A stretch of DNA of 64,000 nt from an uncultured bacterium (GTDB lineage Bacteria; Muiribacteriota; Ozemobacteria; Ozemobacterales; Ozemobacteraceae). Positions 41,908 through 50,670 of this stretch are shown here, piece by piece. Under the pieces are notes generated by a model. It searched no databases. It was not told where the DNA came from and saw only the letters and a list, made by a program, of their open reading frames with translations. The translations under genes were made by a program, and so were the position numbers. The stretch covers positions 1 through 64,000 of the forward strand of contig CALEDQ010000014.1 of NCBI GenBank assembly GCA_937949615.1, written 5' to 3'. Every line of letters starts with the position of its first letter. Position 1 is the stretch's first letter.

Positions 41908-41935
41908 TTGACAGAAACCTTCTGAGCGGTACTCT
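41908..41935 (+). promoter_or_regulatory. Possible promoter of the gene at 41988
   Basis: TTGACA (41908-41913) lies 16 bp from TACTCT (41930-41935). The -35 is perfect, the -10 weak. Confidence 0.45.
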
Positions 41936-41987
41936 ATCTGATGGGTAATGCTTCCAGCCTGAATTGCCATTTACTTCTGGAGACCAG

Positions 41988-42785
41988 ATGCGGGTACTGT
42001 TTCATCGCTGCAGATATGATATTCCGGGAATTGCGCCTTTCCCGATGCTGGCAGACGGGCGCATGCTTCTGCTGCCGACTTTTTCTAACGCCTCTGAAGA
42101 CCCTCTTTATGCTGATCTTCGTCTTTCACCGGGGGTTAGTTATTACGACATCATGCGCGGTATCGTTAAAAACCATCCCGACCTCGACCCGGGTCTTACA
42201 GCGAAACTCCGATGGCTTGGCAGCGAAACGCACTGCGATTTCAACCCCGATCTCGAGTTTGATACTTTTCCGAGGCCTGAGGGCTGGAAGCCGAATGTAC
42301 GTATCGATGACCGTGCCGACAATCTCGAAGATGGCGACCTGATAATGCTATATGCGCCTTTTGTGCCAATGATAAAGGTCGATGAAGAGTATCAGTTCGA
42401 CGTCAATGTTCCGGCCAAAAAGATTGCGGTCGCCGGCTATCTAGAGGTTGGCAGCAGCATTTCAACCTATCATCGCGGCCCCGGGCTGCCAGATTGGCTC
42501 TCTTATCACGGTTCGAACGGTTTCTGGGACGCTGATTACGGTTCAGAATATGCCGGGGGTTCGATGAACTTTTTCATCGCCAGTAAAAATCTCGGTGAGA
42601 CGCTTATTCCGGGCGCCGGTCCCTTGCGCTTTCACGAAGACCTGATGCTGCATCAGCTGATCAGGCATTTTGAAGAGTTTCAGGGCTGCTCGCTGCTGCA
42701 GTCGTTCGTTATTCACGCTTCAGCAAAGCTGCAGAAGCACCTGTACAGCCTCATCGAAAAGCACCGCTACAGCCCAATAGAGTGA
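41988..42785 (+). CDS. Hypothetical protein, possibly Nmad3-related
   Basis: This 265-residue protein begins MRVLFHRCRYDIPGIAPFPMLADGRMLLLP and later reads CDFNPDL and NLEDGDLIMLYAPF. The layout, with a start strand, a 'PsPILPDGR...lPip' pattern, a 'hDPDL' and an 'v.gDlflFfg.f' element, recalls Nmad3 (nucleotide-modification-associated domain 3). The likeness is by eye and partial. There is no signal peptide. TGGAG is 6-7 nt before the ATG. No DNA-modifying enzyme lies next to it, so the name implies nothing about its role here. Confidence 0.45.
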   Translation: MRVLFHRCRYDIPGIAPFPMLADGRMLLLPTFSNASEDPLYADLRLSPGVSYYDIMRGIVKNHPDLDPGLTAKLRWLGSETHCDFNPDLEFDTFPRPEGWKPNVRIDDRADNLEDGDLIMLYAPFVPMIKVDEEYQFDVNVPAKKIAVAGYLEVGSSISTYHRGPGLPDWLSYHGSNGFWDADYGSEYAGGSMNFFIASKNLGETLIPGAGPLRFHEDLMLHQLIRHFEEFQGCSLLQSFVIHASAKLQKHLYSLIEKHRYSPIE

Positions 42786-42891
42786 GTCGTTATTCAGCCG
42801 GCTTCTCCGGTGTACAGGCATGGCAGTAGCTGATTTAACCTTTGCGATTCAGTGCCTGGACCCGGAACCCAGTAATTTAAAATTTTTTGCA

Positions 42892-42931
42892 TGAAAAAAA
42901 CGCCTGTACGGTTGTTGAAACTGCCCAGGCG
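42892..42931 (-). terminator. Terminator of the M42 peptidase gene
   Basis: CGCCTG (42901-42906) and CAGGCG (42926-42931) form the stem. On the minus strand it runs into TTTTTTTT (the A-run at 42893-42900). Confidence 0.7.
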
Positions 42932-42958
42932 TCTGATTCGCTTGAGAAAAACAGAGTT

Positions 42959-44014
42959 TTACGGCAGGACCGGGCGCAGGTCTTCTTTGCCGGTGAGAGC
43001 GGCGATGGTTTCGGCGAGCAGGTCGATGATCTGGTCCATGTCTTTCAATGAGCCCATTTCGACCGGCGAATGCATGTAGCGCAGCGGCAGTGAAACCAGA
43101 GCCACCGGCACGCCTTCGCCGCTGAACATGATTTTGTCGGCATCGGTGCTGGTCCTTGCCGGGGTCAGCTCGAACTGGATCGGCATTTTCAGCTTTTTGG
43201 CGGCTTTTTCGAGCAGTTCGTTGATTTTGACGTTGATCGGGCTGCCGACCGAGAGGGCCGGGCCTTTTTCCAGTGATACTTCGGCCTGTTTGAGGGCTTC
43301 GCCGGGTGTGTCGGTATTGAAGGTAACGTCACAGGCAATCGCCATGTCGGGTTTGATTCTGGCGCCAGCGCAATGGGCGCCGCGCATGTTGGTTTCTTCG
43401 CCGGTGGTGCTGACCGCATACACCGCGACTTTAAGTTTCTTTTTACTGAGTTTTTTCAGGGTTTCAGCGACGATGAACGAGCCGGTCTTGTTGTCGAGAC
43501 CTTTGCAGACGACACGGTCGCCATTGAGAAGCTCTGGTTCGCTGCGGTAGAGAATATAGTCACCGACCCTGATGAGTTTTTTCAGTTCTTCACCGCTGCT
43601 GAAGCCGCAGTCAATGAAATAGTCTTCACATTTCATTTTTGCCGGCGCATCGCCGTTGCTTTTGCGGTTAAAACCGATAACGCCTTTTACTGTTTTGCCG
43701 GAATAACCAAGAATCTCGACTTTGAGACCCGGCAGCAGCAGGGCGTTGATGCCACCGGCCTGGTTGAAATAGACAAAACCTTTCTCATCGACCCGGTTGA
43801 CCATCATGCCGATTTCGTCACTGTGCCCGGCCAGCAATACTTTGAAGGGTGCGCCGGGGTTCAGGATGCCGATCGCATTGCCTGAATGATCGGTTTCAAC
43901 TGCCGCAAATTTTTTGACATAATCGAGCCAGACCCGCTGCAGACGATGTTCAGAACCTGAAGGTGATGGTGTCGAGAGCAGTTTGAGAAGAAAATCGAGA
44001 GAGGTTTTTTCCAT
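42959..44014 (-). CDS. M42-family aminopeptidase
   Basis: This 351-residue dinuclear-zinc aminopeptidase (FrvX/YpdE, glutamyl aminopeptidase or endoglucanase-like family) forms tetrahedral complexes that clip peptides. Metal and catalytic landmarks are LLAGHSDEIGMMV (first metal His), KGLDNKTGSF (bridging Asp), TTGEETNMRGA (catalytic Glu), CDVTFNTDTPG and RYMHSPVEMG. The start at 44014 puts SLDFLLKLLSTPSPSGSE, the usual N terminus, at the front. TGGAAG lies upstream. It is cytoplasmic. Confidence 0.93.
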   Translation of the reverse strand: MEKTSLDFLLKLLSTPSPSGSEHRLQRVWLDYVKKFAAVETDHSGNAIGILNPGAPFKVLLAGHSDEIGMMVNRVDEKGFVYFNQAGGINALLLPGLKVEILGYSGKTVKGVIGFNRKSNGDAPAKMKCEDYFIDCGFSSGEELKKLIRVGDYILYRSEPELLNGDRVVCKGLDNKTGSFIVAETLKKLSKKKLKVAVYAVSTTGEETNMRGAHCAGARIKPDMAIACDVTFNTDTPGEALKQAEVSLEKGPALSVGSPINVKINELLEKAAKKLKMPIQFELTPARTSTDADKIMFSGEGVPVALVSLPLRYMHSPVEMGSLKDMDQIIDLLAETIAALTGKEDLRPVLP

Positions 44015-44128
44015 GACAGCACTTCCAGAATGTTTTTTCAGACCAGTTAATCTAGCACTCAAATGAATAATTGCCAACCGTAATCAGGTGTTAATTTGCC
44101 TTACCTGATCATTCCTCTGGAACTGCAG

Positions 44129-45247
44129 TCAGTTCGTTGTCGGAGATGAATCTTCAGAATCCGGAGTCTGAAGCATTTTTAAGTATTCTTCATAAAGCCG
44201 GTGTGCGGTTTTGTCAGCGGCATTGGGCGAAAAATAGTGATTGAAATCAAAGCAGATGAGCTTTTTGACTAAAGGACCTTCTGCATCGATTTGTTTTTTC
44301 AGGGTTTCGAGGTCGGTGGCTTCGGCCGCAAAGTCTTCACTGAGCGGAGTCGTGCGATGAAAAACTTCCAGATTGGCCCATGCTTCAATTTTTAGCGCCT
44401 TGCAGGTTTTAACGATCGGCCCGAGGTCGTGCGATACGCGTTCAAGCTGCTTTCGTGTTCCTCCGACTCCGTCCTGCCAGGCGCAGATATCGACTTTGGC
44501 GCGTTTCAGCATTTTACGAAAATAGGCGTTGAGAGCGACTTTTGGCAGCGAAAGCGCCATTCCGGGTCTTGGGGTTGTGTATGGGCTGATCAGAATTTTC
44601 AGATCTGGTTTAGCTGCCCGGGCGGCGTCGGCAATGCGGCCATAAAAGTCCCCCATCGGGCCGGGCAGACTGAGAGTATTGTCCTCGTAAGGAATATAAA
44701 CGCCGATAAACGATTTGTGAGGTTTGAACTGATTCACAAGAATGGTTGTGTATTCGGCGACGATTTTGCTTTCTCTTGCCAGAAAAGTTGGCAGAAGTTT
44801 GTTGGTATACCAGCCTTCTTCGTTCAGGGCGGTTCCGATAAAAACTTTCATTCCGAGCTCATCGGCCACGTTAAGAATATTTTCGGTGGTCTCTGAAAAA
44901 TTCACCCCGTTATACTGGTTGAACTGAATGATGACAGTATCGATTCCGATCGCTTTCATCGCCTGCAGTTCAGTTGTCCAGAATTCACAAGGCCTGTCGT
45001 TGTCTGATTCCCAGGGTTGAATAAAAGCTCCGGAAATACGTTTTTCGATACTTCCTGTATCGGAAGCGGCTTTAATGTAAGCCTGGTCTGCCGTTCCGCT
45101 GTTGCCAAGTGAAGTTGCCGCGTTTTCAGCTTCCGGCATTATCGACTGTTCACCTGCAAATGGATTAACCGCCCAGACGGTGGACGCCGTCAGAAGAATT
45201 GCCAGAAAAAAAGCTGCTTTTACAAGTTTTAAAGCCGGTTTGTTCAT
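44129..45247 (-). CDS. Exported DUF4434 (TIM-barrel hydrolase-like) protein
   Basis: This 372-residue protein has a signal peptide (about 1-26, ending VWA) and a low-complexity spacer. The main domain starts at SGAFIQPWESDNDRP and contains 'FWTTELQAMKAIGIDTVIIQFNQ', the DUF4434 opening. Later segments (FIGVYIPYEDN and ICAWQDGVGG) match the conserved acidic positions of this barrel family, which is related to glycoside hydrolases. The activity is unproven. GAGG is 7-8 nt ahead of the ATG. It lies alone between the M42 gene and the repeat block. Confidence 0.8.
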   Translation of the reverse strand: MNKPALKLVKAAFFLAILLTASTVWAVNPFAGEQSIMPEAENAATSLGNSGTADQAYIKAASDTGSIEKRISGAFIQPWESDNDRPCEFWTTELQAMKAIGIDTVIIQFNQYNGVNFSETTENILNVADELGMKVFIGTALNEEGWYTNKLLPTFLARESKIVAEYTTILVNQFKPHKSFIGVYIPYEDNTLSLPGPMGDFYGRIADAARAAKPDLKILISPYTTPRPGMALSLPKVALNAYFRKMLKRAKVDICAWQDGVGGTRKQLERVSHDLGPIVKTCKALKIEAWANLEVFHRTTPLSEDFAAEATDLETLKKQIDAEGPLVKKLICFDFNHYFSPNAADKTAHRLYEEYLKMLQTPDSEDSSPTTN

Positions 45248-45410
45248 GATTCAACCTCGAAATATCGCCCTTTGAGCTATCAGTTAATTCTAACCCCGCG
45301 AAAAAAAAGCCGCAATAATCTGGCGTGCCCGAAAAACAGCGTTATTTTTCGGAAATAACAGCAAGTATCTAAAAACTAAATAGAATCGCGAACAATGAAT
45401 CAAGGGATCT

Positions 45411-45709
45411 GTGTAGCGCCATCGTTGTATGCGCAGCACGACTTTCGGCCATCCTGGCCTTCGCGTGTGTAGCGCCATCGCTGTATGCGCAGCACGACTT
45501 TCGGCCATCCTGGCCTCCGCGTGTGTAGCGCCATCCTGGCGCTAACACGACTCTCGGCCATCCTGGCCTCCGCGTGTGTAGCGCCTCCTGGCGCTAACAC
45601 GACTCTCGGCCATCCATGGCCTCCGCGTGTGTGGCGCCCTCGCTGTATGCGCGACACGACTCCCGGCCATCCTGGCCTCCGCGTGTGTAGCGCCATCCAT
45701 GGCGCTAAA
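45411..45709. repeat. Tandem 53-56 bp repeat block with internal palindromes
   Basis: Six head-to-tail units start with GTGTAGCGCC (or GTGTGGCGCC) at 45411, 45467, 45523, 45576, 45629 and 45685; the last is partial. Spacings are 56, 56, 53, 53 and 56 bp. Two types alternate: one with CTGTATGCGCAGCAC and one with a CCTGGCGCTAACAC that makes the palindrome AGCGCCATCCTGGCGCT. All units also carry GGCCATCCTGGCC. The antisense frame is open but its peptide (RRPGWPKVV-type repeats) has no typical protein character. It resembles a clustered intergenic palindromic element rather than a gene or CRISPR. Confidence 0.85.
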
Positions 45710-45710
45710 A

Positions 45711-45737
45711 AAAAGAATCCGGGAGCTTGGTCCCGGA
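45711..45737 (-). terminator. Hairpin with T-run on minus strand
   Basis: TCCGGGA (45718-45724) and TCCCGGA (45731-45737) form a 7-bp stem. The minus strand then runs into TTCTTTTTTTT. I see no gene just upstream on that strand, so it may end an unrecognised RNA or belong to the repeat block. Confidence 0.5.
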
Positions 45738-46122
45738 CTGAAAAATAAGGAGGCAAACAAATCCATAACCCTTTTCGAACAAAGATGATGTTTTGTTAAC
45801 GATTTTTTTTGCGACGACAACCAACAAACTCGGACAAACAAAGGCTTCGGGATTCGACAAAACGCCCTGTACGGCCTCAAAAAACAAAAATTTCAGCAAA
45901 GTTATTTTTTTCACAAGCAATAATGAAAACTGTATTGAAGCTTTAGGGAGTTTTTTTACTGACATTGGGGCAAGGAAATCTGCTGAAAAGGCTGCAAATC
46001 AAAATCTGTGTCAGTGACTTCCGGTAAAAATATCTGTGAAAAGTATCGCAGTTGCCAGCCATGCTGGTTTCTGTTGCCGCCGCACGACTGGTGCAGAACA
46101 AATAGTCGCCAGGGTACATTTT
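45738..46122. other. Intergenic stretch, nothing recognised
   Basis: This stretch lies between the repeat block and the SH3b-peptidase promoter. It is AT-richer than the surroundings. Frames of 60-86 codons exist on both strands, but none has a ribosome site, domain or biased codon use. No RNA gene is recognisable. Confidence 0.4.
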
Positions 46123-46152
46123 TTAAACTTTTCTGCAAGTCAGCGGTATAAT
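46123..46152 (+). promoter_or_regulatory. Possible promoter of the SH3b-peptidase operon
   Basis: TTAAAC (46123-46128), 18 bp and a perfect TATAAT (46147-46152). The start codon is about 97 nt downstream. Confidence 0.5.
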
Positions 46153-46248
46153 AGTCGTGAGTTAAATGATTGGGTCGGGCTGCAGGCTTTATTTTCTGCA
46201 GCTGCCATCTTTACTTGCAGATCATAAAATGACTCAAGGAGAGAGACG

Positions 46249-47109
46249 ATGAAACGTATCAAAGTTCTCAGCTGCGCAGTCCTTGTGCTTTTTGGCGGTT
46301 CGCTGATGGCCATGAACTTCAATGAAACCCTCAAAGGCCACGATGCCGGCGATAAACCTTCCGGGTCTGTCAGTGCCAGCAGCTCGAAGGCTGATGAGGC
46401 CGGTTCACAAAGCGGCGGTGCCGTGCTTCCCGATGGTGAGGCCTATGTTAAGGTAAATACTTCTCTGAATATCCGCACCGGCCCCTGGGGTCAGATCGTC
46501 GGCTGGTTCCATAACAACGATCAGGTCAAAATCATCGGCCGCGATGGTGACTGGTATAAGATTTCGCACAACGGCCAGACCCGTTATATTCATTCAAGAT
46601 ACGTTTCTTCTTCGCGCAACAGCAACCCGCCCATCGCTTCAACCGGCGGTTCAACCCCGATTCTTGACGTTCCCGGTTCAGGCAGCACTGCCGCCAAGGT
46701 CGTCGCCGCCGCCCGCAATCTGGTAACCAAATACCAGACGCCGCGCTCGTTCCCGTATCATCCCGCAACAAATGGTGGTTCACTCGGCTGCGCTCAGGTC
46801 GTCACTACCGCTCTGATGGCCGCCGGCGTCAACACCGGCATTCAGCTTGGCGTTCTCGCCACGATTCCGAAGCTCAAGAGCCTCGGCTGGCAGGAAGTCA
46901 GAGTGCCGCCATACCGCGCCGGCGACGTCATCACCTGGAAAACCTACGACCGCACCGGTGACGGCGTCAAAGACGACGACACCCACATCGGTATCATCAT
47001 GACCAGCGGTAACACCGCCCAGGCCATGAGTAATTCCTCCTCGATCAAACGCCCGTCTCTGCACTCAGCTACCTATTCTCCGGTCTGCAGAGTTCTGCGC
47101 AAAGTCTGA
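46249..47109 (+). CDS. Secreted SH3b-domain cysteine peptidase (NlpC/P60- or CHAP-like)
   Basis: This 286-residue protein has a signal peptide (1-21) and a Ser/Gly-rich spacer. A bacterial SH3 domain follows (about 64-119: SLNIRTGPWGQIVGW, GDWYKI, YIHSRYV). The C-terminal papain-like domain has Cys 181 in SLGCAQVVTTAL, and His 246 in DDTHIGIIM. The arrangement SH3b plus Cys-His domain is typical of peptidoglycan peptidases that cut stem peptides. Which family (NlpC/P60 or CHAP) is not certain. It starts a run of three exported proteins on the plus strand and is preceded by AAGGAG. Confidence 0.85.
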   Translation: MKRIKVLSCAVLVLFGGSLMAMNFNETLKGHDAGDKPSGSVSASSSKADEAGSQSGGAVLPDGEAYVKVNTSLNIRTGPWGQIVGWFHNNDQVKIIGRDGDWYKISHNGQTRYIHSRYVSSSRNSNPPIASTGGSTPILDVPGSGSTAAKVVAAARNLVTKYQTPRSFPYHPATNGGSLGCAQVVTTALMAAGVNTGIQLGVLATIPKLKSLGWQEVRVPPYRAGDVITWKTYDRTGDGVKDDDTHIGIIMTSGNTAQAMSNSSSIKRPSLHSATYSPVCRVLRKV

Positions 47110-47127
47110 CACGAAAGGCCGCTGAAA

Positions 47128-48114
47128 ATGAGATCAGGTTCTATCATTATTGCATCGCTGTTCGCTTGTGTCGCTCTCACGGCTTCTGCTCAGGTAACCC
47201 TTCCGTATGGTGAAGGTGCCGGCAAAGTCGGTTTTATAAATGGTAACAATTACCCCGGTATCGAAGAACCGGTGCCACTCGGCCCCAAAGCTTTTCGTCT
47301 CGCTGATGATCATATCTGGGTCGTCGACAGCACCGGTGGCAAACTTCTCAAACTTGGCAAGGAAAATGGCCTGCAGTCTGAGTTCTCGCTGCTGGCTTCA
47401 CCGCCAGCTCCGCCATCTGCTGATCTGGCGACCAATTCTCCGAATCTCGAAGTGATGATCGAAGATTTCGCACCGGTTTTCAATGAAAGCGGTGCCCTCA
47501 CATCCTTCTGGTTCATCGATCTGATGAATAACCGTCTGCTGAACTATGCAACCGACGGCAAAAAGCTTGGCGAATTCAAACACGAAAAGTTTGTGCAGCC
47601 TTTCAGAATCGAAGTTGGCCGCAGCGGTCACATTTTTGTCGCCGACAAGGGTGCCCAGTGTATTTTTGTTTTCGACGCCGATCAGAAACTGGTGAACGAA
47701 GCCAACTGGGAATGGTCTGGCATGGCGGTTGGCGCTGATGACAAGCTCTATCGCATGTTCTATGAATCAGAAAACAACCGCTCTTATCTGGTGCTGCAGA
47801 ATCTGCAGGGGGCCATCGAGAAAGAAATCGAACTTGACCTGCCCGAACACATGAACCCTGAGCTCTGGTGGGTTGATGAGGCAAAGGAAGAAATCGTTCT
47901 TACCTACACCCCGGCAACCGGGTTCGAAGGCAAGTTCGTCGTCGCCAGACTCGGGTTCGACGGCAAGATCAAGGCGTCGGGTGATCTGACCCCGCCGATC
48001 GCCATGAATCGTTTCATCGACCATCAGGGCTTTGACGAGGTGTGGCTCGGGGCCGCCGACTATAATAAGGCCCCAGATGGCAGCTTCAGCGTGGTTCCGA
48101 CCAAACTGCCCTGA
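47128..48114 (+). CDS. Exported beta-propeller-like protein
   Basis: This 328-residue protein has a signal peptide (about 1-21, ASA-Q). The mature part shows NHL/SMP-30-like blades: 'FRLADDHIWVVDSTGGKLLKL', 'FWFIDLMNNRLLNYATDGKKLGEF', 'IEVGRSGHIFVADKGAQCIFVFD'. These form a propeller; ligand or activity is unknown. It lies 18 nt after the SH3b-peptidase and 13 nt before the short SH3b protein, so the three form an envelope operon. Confidence 0.75.
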   Translation: MRSGSIIIASLFACVALTASAQVTLPYGEGAGKVGFINGNNYPGIEEPVPLGPKAFRLADDHIWVVDSTGGKLLKLGKENGLQSEFSLLASPPAPPSADLATNSPNLEVMIEDFAPVFNESGALTSFWFIDLMNNRLLNYATDGKKLGEFKHEKFVQPFRIEVGRSGHIFVADKGAQCIFVFDADQKLVNEANWEWSGMAVGADDKLYRMFYESENNRSYLVLQNLQGAIEKEIELDLPEHMNPELWWVDEAKEEIVLTYTPATGFEGKFVVARLGFDGKIKASGDLTPPIAMNRFIDHQGFDEVWLGAADYNKAPDGSFSVVPTKLP

Positions 48115-48127
48115 AAAAGGGGAAAAT

Positions 48128-48484
48128 ATGAGTAAACGTCTACTGATAGCCGTTCTGGCCTTCGCCCTCTTGGCGGGGGCCTCTTTTGCTTACCGCATGC
48201 CCTCGAAAGGCGAAGTGACCGCCGAAATCGGGCTCAATGTGCGTACCGGTCCGGGTACCAGTTATTCGGTCGTCACTACGGTGCCGAAGGGTACTGTAGT
48301 GCAGATTCTGTCGATCAGCGGCAACTGGTATAAGGTCAACGTCGGTTCGCAGACCGGTGTTTATGTGCATTCGGCCTATATCAAAGTCACTGAATCGGTC
48401 GAAGTCGATGACCAGAAGGCCGATCTCGAAGCCACGAAAAGGTTTCTGCCGACTCTGCAGAACGTCGACCCGTCAACCCGGTAA
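48128..48484 (+). CDS. Small exported SH3b-domain protein
   Basis: This 118-residue protein has a signal peptide (1-21) followed by one bacterial SH3 domain (about 27-90: IGLNVRTGPGTSYSVVTTVPKGTVVQIL, GNWYKV, GVYVHSAYI). SH3b modules bind peptidoglycan stem peptides. The start at 48128 puts the signal peptide first and follows GGGG. A frame extending 32 codons upstream overlaps the previous gene and is rejected. It lies in an operon with the two preceding genes. Confidence 0.85.
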   Translation: MSKRLLIAVLAFALLAGASFAYRMPSKGEVTAEIGLNVRTGPGTSYSVVTTVPKGTVVQILSISGNWYKVNVGSQTGVYVHSAYIKVTESVEVDDQKADLEATKRFLPTLQNVDPSTR

Positions 48485-48489
48485 TGCCC

Positions 48490-48540
48490 GCGTGGTAAAG
48501 GCTGGTTGCATAAAGAATCGCAACCCGTCTGATACCACGC
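48490..48540. repeat. Nested inverted repeat
   Basis: An outer stem GCGTGGTA (48490-48497) / TACCACGC (48533-48540) encloses an inner stem GGTTGC (48504-48509) / GCAACC (48520-48525). No T-run follows. It may be a processing or attenuation element, or part of a mobile REP-like unit, between the SH3b gene and the prepilin operon. Confidence 0.55.
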
Positions 48541-48599
48541 CGGGGCACCGTTAAATCGTATCTGCATGGTTCAATGATCGAGCAAAGGGCGAATCTGGC

Positions 48600-50669
48600 A
48601 TGGAAATTCTTCTGACTGAGCTTCGCTGCCGGCGTGGCAGTGTTGCCGTAGTCATTGCCGGTATTTTTATGGCGCTGCTGGTCGCGTTCGGCGCTTTTAT
48701 CAAATACTCGACGAGCAGGCAATACGCCACAAAGAAGCTGAACCGGGTACTGCTGGCGCGCGAATTTTCGGCGGCGCTGGCAACTCTCGCCTGTCATCAA
48801 CTCAGTCAGAAAGACCTCAAACAGAAAGACAGCCGGCTGGTAAACCGGCTGTCATTGCCCATTTCTGAAATGGACCGGGAAGTAACCGAAAAAATCAGCT
48901 TCAGCGAGCCGGGCCGCGCGCTTGTTGCAAAGCTGGCCGAGGCCAACAGCGAGTTGCGTGATCTTTCATGGGAAATCAGCTGGCAGCTGCGTAAAGACGA
49001 CTTCAAGCCCTGTCTTGCCGCTTACCCGCGTGAAAAAATCGGGGTGGTGCGCCTGCCGATTCTCATCTCTTATCAGGCGCCGGGCTCGAAAGAAAGGGTT
49101 ATTGAAGATTACCTTTATACCGCGAACCTGAAGGTGGTCGCCAATCTGATGCCGGTTTTGAGCCGTTTCTCGCTTTATGTCGAAGATGCGGTGGCCGGTG
49201 AAGGCCCCGATCGCTTCAACAAGGTCGAAACCAATGCCCAGGGCAATTTGCTGCCTTCGTGCCAGTTCAAGCCCTGGGTGCTCGACAACGGCGGCGGTGA
49301 CGCGAAGTTTCCTGAGCGCTTCGACAGCATAATCAGCTCGGGGCGCGGCCTGGTATACCTTGGTGGCGGCCGCCTGAATCTCGGCATCGCCCGCGGCTGG
49401 AACGAACCGGGCAAATACGGCGAAGGTTTTCATCTTTTTGCCGAAGGCCGTGGTGACGGGCTTTATACGACTTCTTTCATCGGGCCGCTGGCGCTGATGA
49501 ACTGGGAAACCGGTCTGTGCAACGATATCAGCGATGACTCGACGATCTTCTGGTGGGAGCTGATCAAAGACGGCTTCGATGAAATGTCGAAAGCGAGCTC
49601 TATTTTCCGGCTCAACGGCACCGACCAGGAAAAATCACCAACCCTCGTTCTCGGCGATGTCATGGCACGCACCCTCTGTGCCAGAGCCTACCGCGAAAGC
49701 AGCGAAAACTTCGGGCCGCTTCCGTATGTCAACAATGACGACAAGTTCGCCGATTATACGAGCGGTCAGAGCGAAGTTTTCGATATCAGCTATTTTATGA
49801 GCCAGTATCAGAAAGCCAATGGCAGCCTGAGTCGCGGGCGCTACAACTCTGATTTTGCCAGTTGCCTGATCGAAGTACCGTTTAACCGTGCTCTGGCTTA
49901 TATAATCACCAATTTTAAGGCGGCGCACCCTCTCGATACCGGCGCGATTCCGAACGGCGACCAGCTTGCGGAATTCGCGAACGGCAAGGCGGTCACCAAC
50001 GGGCGGTCCCACAAGGTTCCGGCGCCTTACGACAATGTTTTTTCCGGGGTCGGCGACCTGAAGAAAATGGGTGAGTTTCTTACTACCGAGCGCCTGCAGA
50101 TTCCGGGAAGCCGCTGCAGCCGCGTGATCGAGCTCGCCAAGGGCCAGACTCTACTGGCAGCCCTTGAGCAACGTGGTCTGCTGCAGAAAGACAAGCTCGA
50201 CCTCAATGGCTGGGTTCTGGTTAAAACGAAAGAAAACCTTTCGATCGACAAGCCGCTGCGCCTCGACAGCCACGGCGGCATTATCGTCGAGCAGGGTGAT
50301 ATAGACATTAAAAGCGCGATCAGATCCGATGGCGGCGCCTTTCTGCTGAACCTTGTGGCCCTCGATGGCAACATCACCATCGACAGCACCCTGGGCGGCG
50401 AGCTTGAAGTTGCTCTGACCGCTTGTGGTGCCGCCGGCAAAGGTCAGGTTAAATTCCCGGGAAACAGCGGCAGCAATACGATCAAAATTAAAGGCAGCGT
50501 TGCGATGCGCACAATTGCCGGCGGGTCGCTCAATACTGCGGCTGCCCGTGGCGTCGAAATTGCCTACGACCGCAGACTTGCCGCGCTGCCCGGTCAATCG
50601 TCAGCCGCCGGCTCAGAACAGGAGCTGCTGATGTTCAGCCTCAAAGATACTCCGCAGCTGGTTGAATAA
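48600..50669 (+). CDS. Large PilX/prepilin-like minor subunit
   Basis: This 689-residue protein has a short basic leader and a hydrophobic stretch (about 12-38, GSVAVVIAGIFMALLVAFGAF), resembling the N terminus of PilX-like minor pilins. A long mature domain follows with no recognised fold except a C-terminal beta-helix-like region of repeated short strands (about 535-640). Two prepilin-type genes follow immediately: the start of the next lies about 1 nt after this stop. The trio is therefore a pseudopilin/minor-pilin operon. It is far longer than most minor pilins (150-250). A passenger or adhesin-type role at the pilus tip is plausible but inferred. Confidence 0.7.
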   Translation: MEILLTELRCRRGSVAVVIAGIFMALLVAFGAFIKYSTSRQYATKKLNRVLLAREFSAALATLACHQLSQKDLKQKDSRLVNRLSLPISEMDREVTEKISFSEPGRALVAKLAEANSELRDLSWEISWQLRKDDFKPCLAAYPREKIGVVRLPILISYQAPGSKERVIEDYLYTANLKVVANLMPVLSRFSLYVEDAVAGEGPDRFNKVETNAQGNLLPSCQFKPWVLDNGGGDAKFPERFDSIISSGRGLVYLGGGRLNLGIARGWNEPGKYGEGFHLFAEGRGDGLYTTSFIGPLALMNWETGLCNDISDDSTIFWWELIKDGFDEMSKASSIFRLNGTDQEKSPTLVLGDVMARTLCARAYRESSENFGPLPYVNNDDKFADYTSGQSEVFDISYFMSQYQKANGSLSRGRYNSDFASCLIEVPFNRALAYIITNFKAAHPLDTGAIPNGDQLAEFANGKAVTNGRSHKVPAPYDNVFSGVGDLKKMGEFLTTERLQIPGSRCSRVIELAKGQTLLAALEQRGLLQKDKLDLNGWVLVKTKENLSIDKPLRLDSHGGIIVEQGDIDIKSAIRSDGGAFLLNLVALDGNITIDSTLGGELEVALTACGAAGKGQVKFPGNSGSNTIKIKGSVAMRTIAGGSLNTAAARGVEIAYDRRLAALPGQSSAAGSEQELLMFSLKDTPQLVE

Positions 50670-50670
50670 A

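Noticed and set aside
45411..45709. CRISPR array
   Set aside because: The whole unit repeats, including what would be the spacer; spacers are not unique; no cas genes.
45400..45756. Minus-strand frame across the tandem repeats giving RRPGWPKVV-type peptide repeats
   Set aside because: It is explained by the palindromic DNA repeat. Arg/Trp/Pro-rich composition with no start context or domain.
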